Part shown: positions 43,179 through 51,851 of the stretch, in pieces | Layout: the number at the start of each line of letters is the position of its first letter | Numbering within the stretch: position 1 is the first letter of the stretch | DNA from: Streptomyces sp. JJ36 | Lineage (GTDB): Bacteria > Actinomycetota > Actinomycetes > Streptomycetales > Streptomycetaceae | NCBI RefSeq assembly: GCF_021696945.1 | Contig: NZ_JACYHE010000040.1 | Location: 1 to 52,611 of the forward strand | DNA length: 52,611 bases | Reading direction: 5' to 3' | Notes under the pieces: model-generated | Databases searched by the model: none | What the model saw: the letters and a program-made list of their open reading frames with translations, nothing else | Told to the model about the DNA's origin: nothing | Program-made: the position numbers and the translations under genes

Positions 43179-44798
43179 GTGAGACGACTACGGCCCACGC
43201 TGCTCTGCGCCGCCGCGCTGCTCCTGGTCACCGCCCCGGGCTCGCTCTCCGCCACCGCCGCGCCCGTCCCCGGGGACACCGGCACCCTCGCGGACGCCGC
43301 CGCACGGCACGGCGCCCCCCGACCGCTGGACCAGGTGATCCCGGCGCCCGCCTCCGTACGGCCCGGAGGCGGCCCCTACACGCTCCGCCCGGGCACCCGC
43401 ATCCGCGTCCCGCGGCACGCCCCGCAGGCACGGGAGGTCGCCGAGCGCCTCGCTGAGCTGCTGCGCCCCTCCACCGGCTACGACCTGCCCGTGGTCAGCG
43501 GGCCCGGCCGGGGCGGCATCCGGCTCGGCCTGGGCGGCCCGCGACGGCTGGGGAAGGAGGGGTACCGCCTGGAGGTCTCCCGGCGCGGCGTGGAACTGAC
43601 CGCACGCAGCCGCACCGGCCTCTTCTACGGCGTCCAGACGCTGCGGCAGCTCCTCCCCGCCCGGGTGGAGGCCCGCACCGAGCAGCCGGGCCCCTGGCGC
43701 ATCGCCGGCGGCACCGTGCACGACCGGCCGCGTTACGCCCACCGCGGCGCGATGCTGGACGTCGCGCGGCACTTCTTCGGCGTCGCGGAGGTCAAGCGCT
43801 ACATCGACCAGCTCGCCCTCTACAAGGTCAACACGCTCCACCTGCACCTCTCCGACGACCAGGGCTGGCGCATCGCGATCGACTCCTGGCCGCGGCTGGC
43901 CGCCCACGGCGGCAGCACCGAAGTCGGCGGCGGCCCCGGCGGCCACTACACCAAGGACGACTACCGGGAGATCGTGCGTTACGCGGCCGAGCGGGAGCTC
44001 ACCGTCATCCCCGAGATCGACATGCCGGGGCACACCAACGCCGCCCTCGCCTCCTACGCCGAGCTGAACTGCGACGGCGTCGCCCCGCCCCTCTACACCG
44101 GCATCGAGGTGGGCTTCAGCTCGCTCTGCGTACCGCTGGAGACCACCTACGACTTCGTCGACGACGTGATCCGCGAGATCGCGGAGCTGACGCCCGGCCG
44201 CTACCTGCACATCGGCGGGGACGAGGCGCACTCCACCAGCCACGAGGACTACGCCGCCTTCATGGCACGCGCCCAGCGGACCGTCGCCGCCCACGGCAAA
44301 CAGGTCGTGGGCTGGCACCAGCTCGCCGGCGCGGAACCGGCCGACGGCGCCCTGCTGCAGTACTGGGGGACCTCCGGCGACGCCCCGGACGTCGCCGAGG
44401 CGGCGCGGAACGGCACCCGGGTGATCCTCTCCCCGGCCGACCGCGCCTATCTGGACATGAAGTACAACGAGGACACCCCGCTGGGGCTGAGCTGGGCCGG
44501 CCTGGTCGAGGTGCGGCAGTCCTACGACTGGGACCCGGGCAGCCATCTGCGCGGCGTACCCGCGGAGGCGGTGGCCGGCGTGGAGGCGCCGCTGTGGTCG
44601 GAGACCCTGGAGGAGAGCGACCACATCGAGTTCATGGCGTTCCCGCGGCTGCCGGGGATCGCGGAGCTCGGATGGTCGCCCGCCTCGACCCACGACTGGG
44701 CGGACTACCGGGAGCGGCTGGCCCAGCAGGGTCCGCGCTGGGACCGGATGGGCGTCGACTACTGGCGCTCGCCGCAGGTGCCCTGGCCGTCCCGCTGA
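43179..44798 (+). CDS. Secreted GH20 beta-N-acetylhexosaminidase
   Basis: A 539-aa exported enzyme. The signal peptide (RRLRPTLLCAAALLLVTAP) ends near residue 28. A GH20b-type beta domain (~50-180) precedes the catalytic barrel, with LHLHLSDDQGWRI, EIDMPGH, and the Asp-Glu pair D348-E349 in HIGGDEAH that supports substrate-assisted cleavage of terminal GlcNAc. It would convert chitin oligomers to GlcNAc outside the cell, complementing the GH18 gene in this window. GTG 43179 follows GAAGGGA by ~7 nt. A DasR-like box lies in its promoter region. Confidence 0.95.
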   Translation: MRRLRPTLLCAAALLLVTAPGSLSATAAPVPGDTGTLADAAARHGAPRPLDQVIPAPASVRPGGGPYTLRPGTRIRVPRHAPQAREVAERLAELLRPSTGYDLPVVSGPGRGGIRLGLGGPRRLGKEGYRLEVSRRGVELTARSRTGLFYGVQTLRQLLPARVEARTEQPGPWRIAGGTVHDRPRYAHRGAMLDVARHFFGVAEVKRYIDQLALYKVNTLHLHLSDDQGWRIAIDSWPRLAAHGGSTEVGGGPGGHYTKDDYREIVRYAAERELTVIPEIDMPGHTNAALASYAELNCDGVAPPLYTGIEVGFSSLCVPLETTYDFVDDVIREIAELTPGRYLHIGGDEAHSTSHEDYAAFMARAQRTVAAHGKQVVGWHQLAGAEPADGALLQYWGTSGDAPDVAEAARNGTRVILSPADRAYLDMKYNEDTPLGLSWAGLVEVRQSYDWDPGSHLRGVPAEAVAGVEAPLWSETLEESDHIEFMAFPRLPGIAELGWSPASTHDWADYRERLAQQGPRWDRMGVDYWRSPQVPWPSR

Positions 44799-44831
44799 CC
44801 GCTTCGGGCGCGGGGCGGCCGGTGCGCGGGG

Positions 44832-45776
44832 TCAGAAGCGGTCCAGGACGGCACGCTTGGCCGCGGCGAACTCCTCGTCGGTGAGCACGCCCTGACGGTG
44901 CAGCTCACCGAGCTCCCGGAGCCGGCGCAGCAGGGCGTCGTGCTCGGTGCCGGGCTCCGCGCCGGAACCCTTGGTGAGGGCGGGCGGCGGGGCGCCGGCG
45001 CCGTCCACGGCGCGCTCGCCGCCCCCCGGGGCCCGGGGCTCCGGCGCGGCGGGTGCGGCGGAGTCCGCCGACGGATGCGGCAGCCGGGCCGTGACCGCGG
45101 CCGCCAGCAGCACCGAGCCGCCGGTCTCCCGGGCCTGCCGGATGCCCCAGAGCAGCAGGCAGTTGGGGTCGTGCTGCGGCTTCAGGGTGGGATGCGCACC
45201 CTGCGGGCGGAACCGGAGACTGCCGTTCTCCCAGCCGGCCGCAGGGGTCCACTCCACGCCCTTCAGGTCCCGCAGTGCGAACGACCGGGGCCCGGCGGAG
45301 GACTTGCTCTCCTCCGCCAGCCAGTTCCACTCCAGGGCGACGCGTTCCCCGTCGAAGGAGGCGGTGCCGTCCGTGCCGGAGGCCGTCCGCGGCACCGAGG
45401 GGCCCGGCAGCAGATAGCGGTCGCAGGGCCCCTCCGGGACCTGGTCGAGCAGCAGCGCGTGCCGCACCTCGTCCACGAAGTACTCCGCGACGCCCGCCCG
45501 GTCCGCCTCCACCGTGAGCTGGTACGGATCGGAGGCGTCCGGCAGTCGCCCTCGGGCGACCTGCCCCAGCGGATCGGCGCCCTCCCGCAACCGCAGCCGC
45601 AGGCGCCCGCTCTTGCGGCCCGCCTCGTAGGCGATGCCCGCCACCGCCTCCAGCGGCACGGCGATCTCGCCCAGCTCCCGGCGCAGCGGCTGCACCCCCT
45701 TCCAGCTTCCCGGCACGATGCGGAGGATGTCCCCGTCGAAGCTCCAGGTCCCCGCGCGCTGGATGATTTCCGCCAT
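44832..45776 (-). CDS. DUF4429 protein with C-terminal SHOCT domain
   Basis: A 314-aa soluble protein. Two related beta-rich segments, ~1-100 (GTWSFDGDILRIVPG) and ~130-225 (ASFDGERVALEWNW), look like tandem DUF4429 units. A disordered Pro/Ala linker follows, and the last ~32 residues (LRELGELHRQGVLTDEEFAAAKRAVL) are a SHOCT helix pair. Function is unknown; SHOCT domains often mediate oligomerisation or membrane association. The start codon is preceded by GATAAT seven nt upstream and no Shine-Dalgarno, compatible with a leaderless transcript. Confidence 0.88.
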   Translation of the reverse strand: MAEIIQRAGTWSFDGDILRIVPGSWKGVQPLRRELGEIAVPLEAVAGIAYEAGRKSGRLRLRLREGADPLGQVARGRLPDASDPYQLTVEADRAGVAEYFVDEVRHALLLDQVPEGPCDRYLLPGPSVPRTASGTDGTASFDGERVALEWNWLAEESKSSAGPRSFALRDLKGVEWTPAAGWENGSLRFRPQGAHPTLKPQHDPNCLLLWGIRQARETGGSVLLAAAVTARLPHPSADSAAPAAPEPRAPGGGERAVDGAGAPPPALTKGSGAEPGTEHDALLRRLRELGELHRQGVLTDEEFAAAKRAVLDRF

Positions 45777-45908
45777 GCTGCGGATTATCTCAACAGGTCC
45801 GCGCACCCGGGCGCAGAGCTCCTCCGGCGCGGCCCGCTCAGCGGAGCCGCGCCCTCGGCTACGGACAGCCCCGGCCCGGGGTGACCGGGGAGGGCCGGGA
45901 GTGTGCCG

Positions 45909-47075
45909 TCAGTCGGGGAGCCCGAGTTCGCGGGCGATCAGCATGCGCTGAACCTCACTGGTGCCCTCGCCGATCTCCAGGATCTTGGAGTCGCGCCACA
46001 TCCGGGCCACCGGGAACTCGTTCATGAAGCCGTAGCCGCCGTGGATCTGGGTGGCCTCCCGGGCGTTGGTCACCGCGATCTCGGAGGTGTACAGCTTGGC
46101 GAGCGCCGCCTCCTTCTTGAACGGCTCGCCCGCGACCAGCCGCGAGGCCGCGTCCCGCCAGGCGAGGCGGGCGGTGTGGGCCCGCATCTCCATGTCGGCC
46201 AGCTTGAACTGGAGGGCCTGGTTGGCGCCGATCGGCCTGCCGAAGGCCGTGCGGGACTTCGCGTAGGCCACCGACTCGTCGACGCAGCCCTGGGCCAGGC
46301 CGGTGGCCAGCGCGGCGATGGCGATGCGTCCCTCGTCAAGGATGCGGAGGAACTGGGCGTAGCCGCGTCCCTCCTCACCGAGGAGGTTCTCCGCGGGGAC
46401 CCGCACGTCCGCGAAGGAGAGCTCCCGGGTGTCCGAGGCGTTCCAGCCGACCTTGGAATAGGGAGCCGCCACCGTGAACCCCGGGGTGCCGGACGGCACG
46501 ATCAGCGTGGAGATGGCCGGCGACCCGTCCGGCTTGCGGCCGGTGACGGCGGTGACCGTGACCAGCCCGGTGATGTCCGTGCCGGAGTTGGTGATGAAGC
46601 ACTTGGTGCCGTTGACGACCCACTCGCCGGTCTGCTCGTCCCGCACCGCCGTGGTGCGGGTGCCGCCCGCGTCCGAGCCGCACTCCGGCTCGGTGAGCCC
46701 GAAGGCGCCCAGCAGCTCGCCGGAGCAGAGCCGCGGCAGCCACTGCCGCTTCTGCTCCTCCGTACCGAAGCGGTGGACCGGCATGGCGCCCAGGGAGACG
46801 CCTGCCTCCAGGGTGATGGCCACCGAGGAGTCCACCCGGGCCAGCTCCTCCAGGGCCAGGCCCAGCGCGAGATAGTCCCCGCCCATGCCGCCGTACTCCT
46901 CCGGGAAGGGCAGGCCGAAGAGACCCATCTCGCCCATCTGCCGGACGATGTCGTAGGGGAAGGCGTGCTGCTCGTAGAACTCGCCGATCTTGGGGGCCAC
47001 CACGTCGTGGGCGAAGGCCTCCACGGTGCGGCGCAGCTCCTCGTGTTCGGCGGAGAGGCGGTGGTCGAGTGGCAT
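45909..47075 (-). CDS. acdH: Acyl-CoA dehydrogenase of branched-chain amino acid catabolism
   Basis: A 388-aa flavoenzyme. The N-terminal helical domain is followed by FGLTEPECGSDAGG and CFITNSGTDITG (FAD and substrate region), and the C-terminal domain has IHGGYGFMNEFPVARMWRD and the catalytic-base region IGEGTSE (E370). It oxidises short branched-chain acyl-CoAs such as isovaleryl-CoA to enoyl-CoA with FAD as cofactor. It is the last gene of the operon with carboxylase and HMG-CoA lyase, 4 bp after the lyase stop, which favours a leucine-pathway role. AcdH is the Streptomyces name for the enzyme in this setting; substrate range is inferred. Confidence 0.93.
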   Translation of the reverse strand: MPLDHRLSAEHEELRRTVEAFAHDVVAPKIGEFYEQHAFPYDIVRQMGEMGLFGLPFPEEYGGMGGDYLALGLALEELARVDSSVAITLEAGVSLGAMPVHRFGTEEQKRQWLPRLCSGELLGAFGLTEPECGSDAGGTRTTAVRDEQTGEWVVNGTKCFITNSGTDITGLVTVTAVTGRKPDGSPAISTLIVPSGTPGFTVAAPYSKVGWNASDTRELSFADVRVPAENLLGEEGRGYAQFLRILDEGRIAIAALATGLAQGCVDESVAYAKSRTAFGRPIGANQALQFKLADMEMRAHTARLAWRDAASRLVAGEPFKKEAALAKLYTSEIAVTNAREATQIHGGYGFMNEFPVARMWRDSKILEIGEGTSEVQRMLIARELGLPD

Positions 47076-47079
47076 GAGC

Positions 47080-48045
47080 TCACTGCTCCTTGTGGGAGAG
47101 AGCGCGGACGGTTCGGGAGGGGCTGGGGCGGCCCAGCCGTTCGGCCATCCACGCGCTTGTGGCGGTGAGACGGCCGAGGTCGACGCCGGTGTCGATGCCG
47201 AGCCCGTGCAGCATCCACACCAGGTCCTCGGTGGCGAGGTTTCCGGTGGCGCTCTGCGCGTACGGGCAGCCGCCGAGGCCGCCGGCCGATGCGTCCACCG
47301 TGGTCACCCCGTGCTGGAGCGCCGCCAGGGTGTTGGCCAGGGCCTGGCCGTAGGTGTCGTGGAAGTGGACGGCGAGCCGCCCGGCGCCGACGCCCTCCGC
47401 GTCCAGCGCGGTGAGCAGGGCGGCGACATGACCGGGGGTGGCGACGCCGATGGTGTCGCCCAGGCTCAGCTCGTCGCAGCCGAGGTCGAGCAGGCGACGG
47501 GAGACCCGGACCACCTGCTCCACCGGCACGGGCCCCTCCCAGGGGTCGCCGAAGCACATGGAGAGATAGCCCCGCACCCCGGCGCCCGCCTCCCGGGCGC
47601 GCCGGACGACCGGCTCGAACATCGCCAGCGCCTCGTCCACCGTGCGGTTGAGGTTGGCCCGCGCGAAGGATTCGGTGGCGCTGCCGAACACGGCGACCTC
47701 CCGGGCGCCCAGGGCCAGGGCACGCTCCAGGCCGCGCTCGTTCGGCACCAGCACCGGAAGCCGCACTCCGGTCAGGTCGCCCAGCCGGGGGTAGAGCTCC
47801 TCGGCGTCGGCGAGCTGCGGCACCCACCGGGGGTGCACGAAGCTGGTGGCCTCGACGGTGCCCAGCCCGGCCGCGGCCAGGCGGTGCACGAACTCGGCCT
47901 TGACCTCGACCGGGACCACGGAGGGCTCGTTCTGCAGGCCGTCCCGCGGGCCGACCTCGTGGATGCGCACCCGGGACGGCAGCCCCGCGGCCGGCACGCT
48001 CATGGGCAGTCCCGCGGGCGGCCCGGAGGTCCGCTGATCGCTCAT
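47080..48045 (-). CDS. Hydroxymethylglutaryl-CoA lyase
   Basis: A 321-aa TIM-barrel lyase that cleaves HMG-CoA to acetyl-CoA and acetoacetate, the final step of leucine degradation. Diagnostic segments are EVGPRDGLQNE (metal-binding Asp), SFVHPRWVPQLADAEE, VHFHDTYGQALAN (metal ligands) and GGLGGCPYA with the catalytic Cys. ATG 48045 overlaps the carboxylase alpha stop (ATGA), supporting coupling; another Met lies 14 codons downstream. Gene order carboxylase-lyase-dehydrogenase matches known actinomycete leucine operons. Confidence 0.94.
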   Translation of the reverse strand: MSDQRTSGPPAGLPMSVPAAGLPSRVRIHEVGPRDGLQNEPSVVPVEVKAEFVHRLAAAGLGTVEATSFVHPRWVPQLADAEELYPRLGDLTGVRLPVLVPNERGLERALALGAREVAVFGSATESFARANLNRTVDEALAMFEPVVRRAREAGAGVRGYLSMCFGDPWEGPVPVEQVVRVSRRLLDLGCDELSLGDTIGVATPGHVAALLTALDAEGVGAGRLAVHFHDTYGQALANTLAALQHGVTTVDASAGGLGGCPYAQSATGNLATEDLVWMLHGLGIDTGVDLGRLTATSAWMAERLGRPSPSRTVRALSHKEQ

Positions 48046-50096
48046 CGCTCCGCCCCTTCCCCGGGCTCTCCCGGCTCCCTCGGCTCGACCACGGCGAGCA
48101 CCTGGTCCATGGCCACGGTGCTGCCCGCCGACACGTCCAGCTCGGTGACGACCCCGTCGTACGGGGCGGCGACGACGTGCTCCATCTTCATCGCCTCGAC
48201 GACCAGCAGGCTCTGGCCGGCGGTGACCTCGTCCCCGGCGGCCGCCTTCACCACCGTGACCGTCCCCGGCATGGGCGCGGTCAGGGCGTCGGCGCCGTGT
48301 GCCAGGGCACTGCCGCGCAGCATGGCCTCCACCGGGTCGAAGTCCTGGAGCTGCCAGGCCGCACCGTCCCGGCCGAGCCAGCGGCCGCCCGGAGCCGCCA
48401 CCCGGTGGAAGCGGTGGGTGACCCCGGCCCATTCCAGGAGCACGGTGTCCTCTCCGGGCGCGCCGGACAGCCGGGCGCGGACCGGTGCGGCGTCGCCGAC
48501 GCCGACCTCCGCGTCGGTGGCGAAGCCGCGCACCCGCACCGTCACCGGCTCGTGGCCCGGGACCCGGAGCGGGTGCTCCGTCCAGGCGGTGACGCCGCCG
48601 AGGCGCCACCCGCTGGGCACCGAGAACGGGTCCGTCCAGGAGCCGGGGGCGGCCGGGACGGCCAGCTCCGCCTGGCGCAGCAGGGCTGCCGCCGCATACA
48701 CCTCGTCAGGCACCCCGGCGGGCAGCAGGGTGGCCGCGTCGCGGTCCACCAGGCCGGTGTCCAGCTCCCCGGAGGCCACCTGCGGGTGGGCGAGCAGCGC
48801 CCGCAGGAAGGCGGTGTTGGTGTCCACCCCGAGCACCGTGGTGCCGGCCAGCGCCGCCCGCAGCCGGCGCAGTGCCGCCGGGCGGTCCGGGCCGTACGCG
48901 ATCACCTTGGCGAGCATCGGGTCGTAGGCGGTGCCGACCTCGGTGCCGGGGAGCAGCCCGGAGTCCGTCCGCACCCCCTCGCCGGCGGGCTCCCGGAGCA
49001 GCCGCACCGTACCCGCCGACGGCAGGAAGTCCACCCGGTCGCCGGTGGCGCGGGCGGTCTCCGCGCAGATCCGGGCCTCCACCGCGTGGCCGTGCAGCGT
49101 GACGGACTCCTGGCCGAAGGGGAGCTGCTCCCCGGCCGCCACCCGGAGCTGCCACTCCACCAGATCGAGGCCGGTGACCAGCTCGGTGACCGGGTGCTCC
49201 ACCTGGAGCCGGGTGTTCATCTCCATGAAGTAGTGCGCGCCCGGCTCGTCACCCGGCACGATGAACTCCACCGTCCCCGCACCGCGGTAGCCGCAGGAGC
49301 GGGCGGCGTCGGCCGCCGACCGGCCCATCGCGGCGCGGGTGGCCTCGTCCAGCAGGGGGCTGGGGGCCTCCTCGATCAGCTTCTGGTGCCGCCGCTGGAG
49401 CGAGCACTCCCGCTCACCGAGGTGCAGCACGTTGCCGTGGCCGTCCGCCAGCACCTGGATCTCGATGTGCCGCGGCCGGTCGATCCACCGCTCCACCAGC
49501 AGGGTGTCGTCCCCGAAGGAGGCACGGGCCTCCCGCCGTGCGGCGGCGATCTCGTCCGCCAGCAGCGCCTCGTCCCGCACCAGCCGCATGCCCTTGCCAC
49601 CGCCGCCCGCCGAGGGCTTCAGCAGCACCGGCGTGCCGATCTCCCGGGCGGCCGCGGCGAGCGCGGCGTCGTCCAGCCCCGAGCCCGAGGAGCCGGGCAC
49701 CACCGGGACCCCGGCGGCCTGCACCGTCTCCTTGGCGCGGATCTTGTCGCCCATCAGCTCGATGGCCCCGGCGGGCGGCCCGATGAAGACGAGACCGGCC
49801 TCCGCGCAGGCGCGGGCGAAGGCGGCGTTCTCCGCCAGGAAGCCGTACCCCGGATGGACGGCCTGGGCGCCGGTCCGCCGGGCCGCGTCCAGCAGGCGCT
49901 CCACGGAGAGATAGCTCTCGGTGGCGGCCGCCGGGCCGATCCGCACGGCGGTGTCGGCCTCCCGCACATGGCGTGCGTCCGCGTCCGCGTCGCTGTACAC
50001 GGCGACCGAGCGCACGCCCATCGCCCGCAGCGTCCGGACGACCCGGACGGCGATCTCGCCGCGGTTGGCCACCAGCACGGTGTCGAACATGGTCAT
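48042..50096 (-). CDS. Acyl-CoA carboxylase alpha subunit (biotin carboxylase plus BCCP), methylcrotonyl-type
   Basis: A 684-aa biotin enzyme. The biotin carboxylase part (~1-450) has VLVANRGEIAVRVVR, the ATP-grasp loop KPSAGGGGKGM, and FMEMNTRLQVEHPVTE. A linker domain (~460-590) leads to the biotinyl domain with EAMKMEH; K637 carries biotin. It carboxylates biotin, and the beta subunit encoded just upstream transfers CO2 to the acyl-CoA. The HMG-CoA lyase and acyl-CoA dehydrogenase genes in the operon point to 3-methylcrotonyl-CoA, not acetyl- or propionyl-CoA. Start is MTMFDT; the second Met is also possible. Confidence 0.94.
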   Translation of the reverse strand: MTMFDTVLVANRGEIAVRVVRTLRAMGVRSVAVYSDADADARHVREADTAVRIGPAAATESYLSVERLLDAARRTGAQAVHPGYGFLAENAAFARACAEAGLVFIGPPAGAIELMGDKIRAKETVQAAGVPVVPGSSGSGLDDAALAAAAREIGTPVLLKPSAGGGGKGMRLVRDEALLADEIAAARREARASFGDDTLLVERWIDRPRHIEIQVLADGHGNVLHLGERECSLQRRHQKLIEEAPSPLLDEATRAAMGRSAADAARSCGYRGAGTVEFIVPGDEPGAHYFMEMNTRLQVEHPVTELVTGLDLVEWQLRVAAGEQLPFGQESVTLHGHAVEARICAETARATGDRVDFLPSAGTVRLLREPAGEGVRTDSGLLPGTEVGTAYDPMLAKVIAYGPDRPAALRRLRAALAGTTVLGVDTNTAFLRALLAHPQVASGELDTGLVDRDAATLLPAGVPDEVYAAAALLRQAELAVPAAPGSWTDPFSVPSGWRLGGVTAWTEHPLRVPGHEPVTVRVRGFATDAEVGVGDAAPVRARLSGAPGEDTVLLEWAGVTHRFHRVAAPGGRWLGRDGAAWQLQDFDPVEAMLRGSALAHGADALTAPMPGTVTVVKAAAGDEVTAGQSLLVVEAMKMEHVVAAPYDGVVTELDVSAGSTVAMDQVLAVVEPREPGEPGEGAER

Positions 50097-50109
50097 CGTC
50101 CCGTCCCCC

Positions 50110-51741
50110 TCACATCCGGAACACGCCGTACCCCGGCGCCTGCGGGTCCTTCTCGGGCAGTGGCGCGTTGGCGCAGGCCGTCAGCGCCAGACCGAGCACG
50201 GTCCGGGTCTCCAGCGGGTCGATCACGCCGTCGTCCCAGAGGCGGGCGGTGGCGTAGTAGGCGTTGCCCTGCTGCTCGTACTGGGCGCGGACCGGGGCGC
50301 GGAAGGACTCTTCCTCCTCCTGGCTCCACTCCTCGCCGCGCGCCTCCATCTGGTCCCGCTTGACGGTCGCCAGCACCGAGGCGGCCTGCTCGCCGCCCAT
50401 CACCGAGATCTTGGCGTTGGGCCACATCCACAGGAAGCGGGGGCCGTAGGCCCGGCCGCACATGGAGTAGTTCCCCGCGCCGTACGACCCGCCTATCACC
50501 ACCGTCAGCTTGGGGACGCGGGTGCAGGCCACAGCCGTCACCATCTTGGCGCCGTGCTTGGCGATGCCACCGGCCTCATAGTCCTTGCCGACCATGAAAC
50601 CGGAGATGTTCTGCAGGAAGAGCAGCGGGATGCCACGCTGGTCGCACAGCTCGATGAAGTGCGCGCCCTTCTGGGCGGACTCGGAGAAGAGGATGCCGTT
50701 GTTCGCCACGATGCCGACGGGGTGGCCGTGGATCCGGGCGAAGCCGGTGACCAGGGTCGTGCCGTACTCGACCTTGAACTCCTGGAAGCGGGAGCCGTCG
50801 ACCAGCCGGCTGATGACCTCGCGCACGTCGTAGGGGGTGCGGGAGTCGACCGGGACCACGGAGTACAGCTCCGCCGGGTCCACCGCCGGCTCCTCGGCCG
50901 GGCGCACCGTCCAGGGCAGCGACCCGCGCTCCGGCAGGGTGCCGACGATGTGCCGGACGATCCGCAGGGCGTGCGCGTCGTCCTCCGCGAGGTGGTCCGT
51001 CACCCCGGAGGTGCGGGAGTGCACCTCGCCGCCGCCCAGCTCCTCGGCGGTGACCACCGCCCCCGTGGCGGCCTTCACCAGGGGCGGGCCGCCCAGGAAG
51101 ATCGTGCCCTGCTTCCGCACGATCACGGCCTCGTCGCTCATCGCGGGGACGTAGGCGCCGCCGGCGGTGCAGGAGCCGAGCACCGCCGCGATCTGCGGGA
51201 TGCCCGCGCCGGACATCCGGGCCTGGTTGTAGAAGATGCGGCCGAAGTGCTCCCGGTCCGGGAAGACCTCGTCCTGCATGGGGAGGAAGGCGCCGCCGGA
51301 GTCCACGAGATAGACGCAGGGCAGGCGGTTCTCCAGGGCGATCTCCTGGGCCCGCAGGTGCTTCTTCACCGTCATCGGGTAGTAGGTGCCGCCCTTGACC
51401 GTGGCGTCGTTCGCCACGATCACGACCTCGCGGCCGCAGACCCGCCCGATCCCGGCGATCACCCCGGCCGCGGGCGCCGCGCCGTCGTACATCCCGTCGG
51501 CGGCCAGCGGCGCCACCTCCAGGAAGGGCGAGCCCGGGTCCAGCAGGGCGTCCACCCGGTCCCGCGGCAGCAGCTTGCCCCGCGCGGTGTGCCGGGCGCG
51601 GGCCCGCTCGCCGCCGCCCAGCCGGGCCGCCGCCAGCTTCTCCCGCAGGTGCGCGGCCAACTCGCGGTGCGCCGCCGCGTTCGCCCGGCAGGAATCCGAT
51701 GCCGGATCGACGCTGCCGGCCAGCGTCGTTGCCTCCTCCAT
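50110..51741 (-). CDS. Acyl-CoA carboxylase carboxyltransferase (beta) subunit, methylcrotonyl-type
   Basis: A 543-aa carboxyltransferase with two crotonase-like halves. Hallmarks are ATVKGGTYYPMTVKKHLRAQEIA, DSGGAFLPMQDEVFPD, GSCTAGGAYVPAMSDE in the first half, and LFLQNISGFMVGKDYEAGGIAKHGAKM with GGSYGAGNYSMCGRAY in the second; this FMVG and NYSMCGRA version is typical of methylcrotonyl/geranyl-CoA carboxylases. It is the first gene of the operon, 13 bp before the alpha gene, and diverges from a TetR regulator with a dyad operator in the gap. A GGGGG run precedes the ATG. Confidence 0.94.
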   Translation of the reverse strand: MEEATTLAGSVDPASDSCRANAAAHRELAAHLREKLAAARLGGGERARARHTARGKLLPRDRVDALLDPGSPFLEVAPLAADGMYDGAAPAAGVIAGIGRVCGREVVIVANDATVKGGTYYPMTVKKHLRAQEIALENRLPCVYLVDSGGAFLPMQDEVFPDREHFGRIFYNQARMSGAGIPQIAAVLGSCTAGGAYVPAMSDEAVIVRKQGTIFLGGPPLVKAATGAVVTAEELGGGEVHSRTSGVTDHLAEDDAHALRIVRHIVGTLPERGSLPWTVRPAEEPAVDPAELYSVVPVDSRTPYDVREVISRLVDGSRFQEFKVEYGTTLVTGFARIHGHPVGIVANNGILFSESAQKGAHFIELCDQRGIPLLFLQNISGFMVGKDYEAGGIAKHGAKMVTAVACTRVPKLTVVIGGSYGAGNYSMCGRAYGPRFLWMWPNAKISVMGGEQAASVLATVKRDQMEARGEEWSQEEEESFRAPVRAQYEQQGNAYYATARLWDDGVIDPLETRTVLGLALTACANAPLPEKDPQAPGYGVFRM

Positions 51742-51784
51742 GCCGCTGAGCCCCCTTGCTCCGTGCGTGCCGTGCGGCCGACCG

Positions 51785-51830
51785 GGTTAATGCCGGTTAA
51801 CCTCGCTCCACAGGTTAACGACCATTAACC
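51785..51830. promoter_or_regulatory. Large GGTTAA dyad in the divergent TetR/carboxylase promoter
   Basis: GGTTAATGCCGGTTAACC and GGTTAACGACCATTAACC form an inverted repeat matching at most of 18 positions, with a 10-nt spacer; each half also contains GGTTAA/TTAACC. This unusually AT-containing motif in a 110-bp divergent gap is the likely TetR operator controlling both genes. Confidence 0.78.
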
Positions 51831-51851
51831 GCCCTGTCTAGAATGTGCCTC

